From Osedax fenrisi (taxonomy: Eukaryota > Annelida > Polychaeta > Sabellida > Siboglinidae): a stretch of DNA of 64,000 nt. Below are positions 57,146-64,000 of this stretch, in pieces (position 1 is the first letter of the stretch; each line of letters opens with the position of its first letter). Location: NCBI GenBank assembly GCA_964019155.1, contig OZ025241.1, positions 57,859,717 through 57,923,716 of the forward strand, in the 5' to 3' direction. A model generated the notes under the pieces. The model was not told the DNA's origin and did no database searches. It saw only the letters and a list, made by a program, of their open reading frames with translations. The position numbers and the translations under genes are program-made.

Positions 57146-57269
57146 CCATATCTTTAAGTTTCGTATCAGTGAGATTTAGAGCCATTGCTATACTCCACAA
57201 AGAGTCGTAATAAGAATGTGAGAATTTAGATCCGTACGGTATTGTGTTGTTCGTTATATTGTTATATAG
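57146..57269 (-). CDS. Venus-flytrap ligand-binding domain exon (class C GPCR / GABA-B-like)
   Basis: 124-bp exon between acceptor 'tatataaacag' and donor ATGG|GTTAGA. Reads LYNNITNNTIPYGSKFSHSY, YDSLWSIAMALNLTDTKLKD, M. The core (S)HSYYDSLWSIAMALN matches the conserved Y-A-Y-D-A-V-W-A-I-A-L-A-L-N segment of lobe II in GABA-B and related periplasmic-binding-like receptor domains. Three potential N-glycosylation sites. In at phase 0, out at phase 1. No neighbouring exons of the domain were found, and the type II gene starts only 2.5 kb downstream. It may therefore be an orphan or relic exon, part of a gene with very long introns, or joined to 54504-54641. Confidence 0.7.
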
Positions 57270-57285
57270 CTGTTTATATATAAAG

Positions 57286-57372
<87 letters not shown>

Positions 57373-57412
57373 CTTTATATATAAACAGCGATATAACAAT
57401 ATAACGAACAAC

Positions 57413-57415
<3 letters not shown>
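57233..57415. repeat. Inverted duplication of the flytrap exon's 5' end around (AT)n
   Basis: 57233-57292 ('attgtgttgttcgttatatt' ... 'ctgtttatatataaagtatt') recurs inverted at 57366-57415 ('aaatactttatatataaaca', 'gcgatataacaatataacga'), with an (AT)n loop between. The copy carries the acceptor AG and the first nine codons of the exon on the plus strand, with one substitution after the AG. Confidence 0.9.
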
Positions 57416-57454
<39 letters not shown>

Positions 57455-57459
57455 TATTT

Positions 57460-58135
57460 CATATTGATTGATTGAATGTTTATTTAGACACTTAAATAAA
57501 TCATAAATGATTTCTCAAAAGTGTATATAATAGAATACAAATAATAAAAGTAAGTAAACAATAAATACCATTAATAATAATAAAATAAAATAGAATAAGC
57601 CGTACGGAAATTAATAAATAAAATAATAATGACAAACAATATTAGTAATTCAGGTTCCAACCTGAGATCAATTGTTGTATATATTTCATGAATGTTTTAT
57701 GCGATTTTATGGATCTAATATAGGGCAGGAGTGAATTCCATAGCTTAGGACCAATATAACTCAGTGCCCGAGTATTCATTTTTGAGGGACGTAGAATAGG
57801 GGTAGATAGAAGATGAGACGCATGGTTTCTAAGTGATGGAAGGGGAGCTCTTTGTACTAGAGAAGCAGAAATATATGAAGGGCAATTTGAAGAGTATATT
57901 GAGGAATGAACAATAGATAATATGCGATAAGCAGAGCGTTTGTTAAATGTGAACCATGGAGATAGGTGTTGGTATGAGGAAGTAGAGGAATGATCTCGAA
58001 TACGTAGGTTATATGTTGTACGGATTGGTGAACGAATAACTCGATTTAAGGGAGAGATAGATGATAATGGAAGATTTATAAGGATTGATGAACAGTAATC
58101 TATAAGTGAGAGTACAATGGAATTAACTATAGTTA
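57460..58135 (-). pseudogene. LINE fragment, RT C-terminal region and 3' end (third CR1-like family)
   Basis: Minus-strand frame reads LSLIDYCSSILINLPLSSIS, VIRSPIRTTYNLRIRDHSST, then HLSPWFTFNKRSAYRILSIV, APLPSLRNHASHLLSTPILR, ALSYIGPKLWNSLLPYIRSI and KSHKTFMKYIQQ. These match the CR1/Jockey tail (GPKLWNSLPxxIRxxxSxxxFKxxL). Almost free of stops over 170 codons. The 3' UTR is A+T-rich and ends (TCAA)n at 57461-57473. It lies just right of the inverted duplication. Confidence 0.82.
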
Positions 58136-58987
58136 AATTATATTATATGAATTATCATTTTATCTAACTAATTAGTTAGATAACTAGTTAACTAGTTAAT
58201 AATTAGTTATATATTAATATATAAGTTATAGATATAATTAATACTTATAAGGCTACGTAATTTCAATAAAAATATTTTATTTTTAAAGTTTATTCAACCC
58301 AAACGACTGGGGTTAAAAAAATCGCGGAAATGAAAATCTTTTTTAAAAACCTCGTATTTAGACAAGCTAACATATCTCTTAACATATCTCTTGACATATT
58401 TTCTAACTCAACTTCGAATTATTAATCATCACATATATAACATAATTCCAGACATCTAAGTAGATAATATTCTAGACATATCAAATCATTTTTTCTAAAG
58501 GAAACTAAATGATACTTCATAACATATCACCATAACATATTATATTTATTTTTATTGTATACTCAAAAGAAGTTGTTCTCCCCTTTACAATCATCCGATA
58601 TTATAATAATATATTTCACTTCTAGATATAGTTTTATTTATTCTATGTAATCATACATCTACATACAATTTCTTCCTGCATTGCTTCTTATATATAACGT
58701 AATTCTTATATATATCGTATACGTGATTCATTATTTTCTTTCCGTAACATCATCTCTTCATTATATGTTACATTAAACATATAACAGTGATATCATATCC
58801 TAAATAACTACATAGGACTTTCTTACATTTCCTATAGGAATATGTATATGTATATGTATACATCCGAATTTCACGAGAAGAGAAAAACGAATCCGAAGAT
58901 GAACACGTTTAACATCAACAAGTATAGCAATGAATGACCACCGATACGATAATCTTAATACGACTGATCTCTATTATTACTACTTGA

Positions 58988-59023
<36 letters not shown>

Positions 59024-59333
59024 TTATTAATGGGGTGGATAGTGTAGTAGTATTATCATTAACAATGTTTCAGTAATATTAGTGATTAAGATTATATATT
59101 CATTAATATATAGAGATATCAATTTTATTACGTGATGGGCAGATCTGAAATTAAATCCTTGAAAGTAATACTTATTATTATGTATACATAATAAATTAAA
59201 AGGTAATTTCTTGCAAGATGATTTCCTGTATTAACACATTATTTAAACCATTTATCATTGAAAGATTTAAAATGATTCATTTTGATCTGCAATATAATGA
59301 TTTAATTCAATTTAACTATATATTTATATATAT

Positions 59334-59382
<49 letters not shown>

Positions 59383-60389
59383 ATTTTATAAATAATATAA
59401 CGGAGTTTATATGATTGCAATTTTATATTAAATAGATATTTTATATTTGCCATAGTAGATTTTGAAGCATGTATTTAAAATATTACATTATAATAACCAA
59501 CTTTATATTATGTTAACACAATTATTAAATTAAATTATAAATACATAATAATTTTATTTTAAATAAAGTGGACTTCAATATATAATTAATAAGTTACATT
59601 TAAAAAATATTTATAAATATATTTGTATATATTTATTGGATACCTATATGAGTATTGTATTATACTTTACTACAACACATTATTCATTGTTATTAATACT
59701 AGAATGTTAATAACATATTATAACATATAAATAAAACCGTAAACATTATTTTAAAAATGTTGATAAATGTTTACGAACAATAAACATATATAATGTTATT
59801 ATACAATAAATAATATTGAATACTTTCATAGAGAGCAAATTCATATTGTTCTTATTCTGAGTGACGTTTTAATATTAACTAATATCTGACCGCTCCTAAA
59901 TAATGAAATGTTGCTATGTATAATATATATATAATTTTACAATTTATATTTGTAATATAACTATTAATATTTAATAATTAATATTATTATTTATTAATAT
60001 TTATTAATAATTATTTAATATTTGCAATTTTAAGGTTTAAATGTCATGCGATTTTAATATAAATTAGATGTATCTTTAATATAACTTTAATATATGTATC
60101 GATATTAATTATTGTAAAAATTCATTATATTTAAATTCTAAATCATAGCAGATTATAATGTGTAAATTAATTTTCTAAAATATACATGATTGTTATTACA
60201 TTATTAAACAATTCGAATTATTACATACACTTTTAGTTATATTAAATATTATAGGGAATATATTTAATAGGATTCTTTAAAGTAGAAAATTATAATGTTA
60301 TTATAAAATATATATACTTCGAATTGATATACTCTTATATATTCGTAAACTGTATATCAGTTATATAACGAACTAATAAACATACACGA

Positions 60390-60443
<54 letters not shown>

Positions 60444-60465
60444 ATAGTGTATATACATAAGTGTA
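58136..60465. other. A+T-rich DNA, intergenic or intronic
   Basis: Contains AACTAGTTA palindromes (58160-58215), (AT)n at 58991-59021, 59339-59375 and 60396-60440. A minus-strand hydrophobic stretch at about 58890-58960 (LLYLLMLNVFIFGFVFLFS) resembles a signal peptide or TM helix but has no usable splice sites. Nothing else recognised. Confidence 0.45.
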
Positions 60466-60534
60466 TCAAACCGATTTTGAGAATTCAGACAAAGGACCTA
60501 CGACATTAGCTTCTCCTTTGAGAACTGCTATCGC
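60466..60534 (-). CDS. Class C GPCR, last exon (cytoplasmic tail)
   Basis: Acceptor 'aatgtttcacag' before 60534, phase 0. Reads AIAVLKGEANVVGPLSEFSK-SV and TGA at 60466. Taken with the previous exon it gives the F-L-P-K end of TM7 followed by a short tail. On its own the start could be mistaken for Cu/Zn superoxide dismutase (AVxVLKG), but splice phase and position make it the receptor tail. Confidence 0.7.
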   Translation of the reverse strand, partial: AIAVLKGEANVVGPLSEFSKSV

Positions 60535-60680
60535 CTGTGAAACATTAGACACCGAGTAGATACATAATGTACAATTTATATATATATAATATGTATAAAG
60601 TTATATCGTGTTAATACATTGATACCGAATATAACGATGTGGCAGGTACATACGATGTAGTTATGTGTGTGTTAACTAAC

Positions 60681-60793
60681 CTTGGGAAGGAACACGATGA
60701 ACTGGGTCAACGTGGTACTGGCTATAGTGAAACTGGCGACAAAACCGTGTGCTTCTATACTGTTTGAGCCGAGCACGTAGTTGATAGCCATAC
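60681..60793 (-). CDS. Class C GPCR (GABA-B-like), penultimate exon with TM7
   Basis: 113 bp. Acceptor 'catgattgacag', donor AAG|GTTAGT. The first two bases complete a codon (phase 1), then MAINYVLGSNSIEAHGFVAS, FTIASTTLTQFIVFLPK. This fits the TM6 end (G-x-P-I-N-Y), the extracellular loop and TM7 ending FxPK that is conserved in GABA-B and metabotropic glutamate-type receptors. Such receptors couple extracellular ligand binding by a flytrap domain to G proteins at the plasma membrane. Upstream exons are expected at higher coordinates but none was found up to 64000, so they are either beyond the window or unrecognised. Confidence 0.75.
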
Positions 60794-60858
60794 CTGTCAA
60801 TCATGCCGGTGTCACGTGATAGGTTACGTCATAGGTTATAATGGTAATTTTATATAAT

Positions 60859-60901
<43 letters not shown>

Positions 60902-61730
60902 TGTAATGCTAAATTATACTTTCGGAATTCAATAAACTATTTTCATTTATGTATATTTATCTATTTATTTGAAAACGTGGTTTAGATTCTAAAAATAATA
61001 ATAACGTTAAAAATAGAATTAAATATCTATTTTTAACCAACTAATAGAAAGTACGTTTTTTCTTACTTAACGAATTTATATTATGCATAGTTCCGCGAGG
61101 ACTGTTTATTCAAGCCTATAGACTTATAGTATACTATATATAGGCTAATAGTATACTATTATTTATGATTTATATTCTTCCGCTTTCCAAAGTTTTTGAA
61201 CACTTTCATATATAATTCCAAACTATTTCATATATAAATACGTCGACATTCAGTTATACAATATAACTTATATTAGAAAGTTACTACTGGTATTATTAAT
61301 GTTCCTGATAAATTAACCATAAGCTCTAAATGAAATAAAGTTGTTTATTTTCAAATACCCTTTGCTAATTCTTCTAAAACTATAGTTTTTTATACACTTC
61401 TTAATACCACTATTTACCTATTATTTTTCCTACTATACTTGACTTTGATTCCGCTGATATTATTCTAAGTGAAACTGATACATTTATTGGAGTAATATTA
61501 TATTATAAATTATGATATATATACCTAATTAAAAGTATACTTAATTTATCACTTTGAAATGTAGATTTTCTAATTTTAATATATTTAATATACGAAACAT
61601 AATAAAGTAATTGAGTAAGGCATTAACTATTGCATTAGTTAATTTTATTTATATTATGTCAAGATTAGAACATGTAATTGTTAATTTTAAAATAGAATTA
61701 TATTTAGTCTTAACAGAATTCTTTGAATTC
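60794..61730. other. A+T-rich DNA, probably intron of the class C GPCR gene
   Basis: (AT)n at 60861-60896. A minus-strand stretch at 61055-61095 between 'aataaacag' and A|GTAAGA could be a small exon (PRGTMHNINSL) but has no family support. Confidence 0.35.
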
Positions 61731-61739
61731 AATTTTTAG

Positions 61740-62310
61740 ATGCAATTACTACAAAATCCCCTAGAGCATTATTAAATGCATATACAATTTATTGCAGACC
61801 AATTTTAGAATATGCATCCATAATTTGTTCACTTTTTAAAAGGTTAGTAAATTTCGTAGTCTCATAGACCACATTGAAAGAGTTCAAAGATTATTTACTA
61901 GAAGATTAATTACAAGATGCGTAGGATATACAAATTCATCAAATATTAATTTTAAATCATATATAGAGAGATTGGTATATTTTAAATTAGAATCACTTGA
62001 ACTTAGAAGATTAAAATAGATCTAAACACAATTTTAAAATTTCAAATAATTATGCAGATATAAATATATCTGATATTCTTAACATTTCGAATAATAGATA
62101 GTAGAACTAGAGGTAATTTAAAAAAATTAAATGTAATACATAATTATGATAATACAATTACACATATAATTAATAATAGATCAGTTAATATATGGAATTC
62201 ATTAAATAATGATATAATAAAATCTATATCTGTTTCATCTTTTAAAAATAAAATAAACAAAATCTGTTTTTGACAAACAAATTTTTTTAACATAAATTTA
62301 TAATATTGTA
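61740..62310 (+). pseudogene. Jockey/CR1-like LINE relic, C-terminal region
   Basis: Broken frames: PRALLNAYTIYCRPILEYAS (family LYxAYVRPxLEYAS), VQRLFTRRLI (xVQRRFTRRL), YTNSSNINFKSYIERLVYFK and LESLELRRLK (RLxxLxLxSLExRRLxxDL), then ITHIINNRSVNIWNSLNNDI at the C-terminus. At least five frameshifts or stops. A run of about 22 T lies just downstream at 62366-62382. Confidence 0.75.
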
Positions 62311-62389
62311 TTAATTTATGTTTCATTTTATATCTTATTTATTACATTAACTCTTCGGGGGGTTTTTTTTTTTTTTTTTTTTTAATTTG

Positions 62390-62721
62390 TTTTTGTTATA
62401 GAAAATTTGTGTTTTTATATCTATATTTCAAATGTATTATAATATAAAATTAATAATTCATTATTATTATTACAGATAAAGTGGGAAGTATTATTTTATT
62501 TTTGTTTGTTCGATATTATATTTTTGTTTTATATATATTTTGTATATATGTTTCAAATGTATTATATTACTAAAATACAATATTAATAATTTTCTATTAT
62601 TTCAGAGTATAGTGATAAGTATTATATTGTTTGTTTCGTAATATTATTGGTATGTTTTGTTATTAACGGGTTCTGTTTTTGTATAGATATATTGGATTAT
62701 TTATTTGTAACGTGTTCTGTT

Positions 62722-62771
<50 letters not shown>

Positions 62772-63180
62772 TCAAATTTATTATATAATTAAAATATAAA
62801 ATTAATAAAGTACTACCTACTATTATTACATATTTTTGGTATATAGATATACTTTGTATACAAAGATAATTAGAATTCTATAAAGTTAAAGTAGAAATTG
62901 AATATTTCGATGCCACTTACAAAATAATGTATTTTATTTCTATTTTCGATTATTTTTACGCTATCTTTTATTATTATTTTAATAATTTTTCGTTTATTTT
63001 TACTATATGATTTATTTCTACTTTCGATTATTTTTCGTTTATTTTTACGGTAACTGTAAAACGTTTTAATTTCTTTAATTTGTTAATGTCGTATTATTCT
63101 TTGTTTATTTCTATAACGTATGTTATCGTTAGCAAATATTTATACTTTATACTTTCGATTATATTTTCGGCTACGTATTT
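62390..63180 (+). repeat. Degenerate tandem repeats
   Basis: Units around 'tttcaaatgtattata', 'aaaat..aatattaataatt' and 'tatt.ttacag' occur at 62427-62475, 62551-62610 and 62769-62830. A second set built on 'tttcgattatttttacg' and 'cgtttatttttac' fills 62940-63060. (AT)n at 62727-62767. Confidence 0.6.
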
Positions 63181-63769
63181 GCTTAAATAAATTATCAATC
63201 AAACAGAGTTAAGTCATCTGTTGGTTTAATTTATAACTTAAGTTATATCTTAACTTTAAGATATTTAAAAATAATTTATACCAACAATTAACTGAATTAA
63301 ATTAGTTTATCCGATAACAAATTTATAGTTAATATCATATTTACTACATACAATTATTATTAAGAAAAAACCAAATATTATGAGCAAACTTAAAGTATAG
63401 AAATAAAGAGGAACGGTCTGTTGAGATATTATAACATGTTTAAAATACACATATTAGAGTACACATGTTAGGCTGACAATTGTTGGTATTCAGTTCGTCT
63501 AACGTCTGTAATTATATTCCCTTGGCATTAAGATGCATATTAAGTCATCATATATTTAAGAACAAATTATGACATAATTTGTTAACAAATTTATTTTATT
63601 TTTTTATATATTCTCAACATTTGTGAAATTTTATAATATACTAGCTTTTAAATAACTAATTTACTTACATATTTGCTTACTTATGTGGAATTCAGTAATA
63701 TTTATGAATAATATTATTAATAAATATCAGAAATATGAAAATATTATCGATATATTTATTATTTTAATA

Positions 63770-63818
<49 letters not shown>

Positions 63819-64000
63819 ATTAATTGTTATAATATTATCGATATATTAATTCATATTATCATATATGATAACCATGGGACTTAGTAAATTCGATAGGGAA
63901 TTATTTGGAATATTTTAATTAAAAGATATTACTTTTTGTTATTATTTTAAAATCATCATTACATTGGCACTAACCGATAATAGAGAACACCGAAATACTG
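63181..64000. other. A+T-rich DNA with (ATT)n microsatellite
   Basis: (ATT)n at 63770-63817. No gene or element recognised. Confidence 0.6.

Noticed and set aside
58860..58965. Signal peptide or flytrap exon upstream of 57146
   Set aside because: Two overlapping frames look hydrophobic or domain-like, but neither has a workable acceptor and donor, and the 3' part is a GTATAT simple repeat.
60466..60534. Cu/Zn superoxide dismutase start (AIAVLKG)
   Set aside because: No metal-binding histidines follow, the frame ends after 22 codons, and phase and spacing join it to the TM7 exon of a class C GPCR.

Overview
The window looks like nuclear DNA of a very A+T-rich animal. Protein genes are split by short GT-AG introns. 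There is a cytosolic Hsp70, the end of a class C (GABA-B-like) receptor, and animal-type LINEs (CR1/L2/Jockey-like, and R2-like with a restriction-type endonuclease). The DNA transposons are hAT, pogo-like, TTAA-flanked and TA-flanked. The standard genetic code fits every exon read. An early-branching animal such as a sponge or cnidarian would fit the receptor type and base composition, but that is inference.

Layout. 0.5-4.1 kb (minus): three exons of an Hsp70 gene whose last part lies beyond the left edge. 4.2-23 kb: no host gene recognised; SINE copies, a TTAA-flanked MITE, two non-autonomous hAT elements with perfect 8-bp target duplications, a pogo-like element with 30-bp-class inverted ends, a CACTA/EnSpm-type fragment, minisatellites and palindromic elements. 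23.4-31.1 kb: a nested stack. A CR1-like LINE is split by a 5'-truncated R2-like LINE, which is split by a 5.2-kb hAT element with a five-exon transposase gene. The hAT itself holds a TA-flanked element and a LINE tail. 31.4-33.8 kb: a second, decayed hAT. 34-42.4 kb: an old LINE, then a second LINE split by a 4.4-kb hAT that carries two further LINE fragments. 43-46.4 kb: a TA-flanked element, two less A+T-rich islands that may be promoter or first-exon regions, and a LINE tail.

46.6-54.7 kb (minus) carries the most interesting host locus: a split gene for a predicted type II single-pass membrane protein. Its phase-compatible exons encode an extracellular region built from a cysteine module that appears twice (exons at 48.7-48.9 and 46.7-46.8 kb) with matching cysteine pattern and exon starts. 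I do not recognise this family. 57.1-57.3 kb holds one exon of a Venus-flytrap ligand-binding domain. 60.5-60.8 kb holds the last two exons of a class C GPCR (TM7 and tail). All are on the minus strand, as is Hsp70. The rest of the right end is A+T-rich intron or intergenic DNA with LINE relics and long (AT)n tracts.

Most of the window records transposition: five hAT insertions have 8-bp target duplications (four perfect, one 7 of 8), and nesting gives a relative order of events. Exon borders were read by eye from splice consensus, phase and family resemblance; none is confirmed by transcripts.
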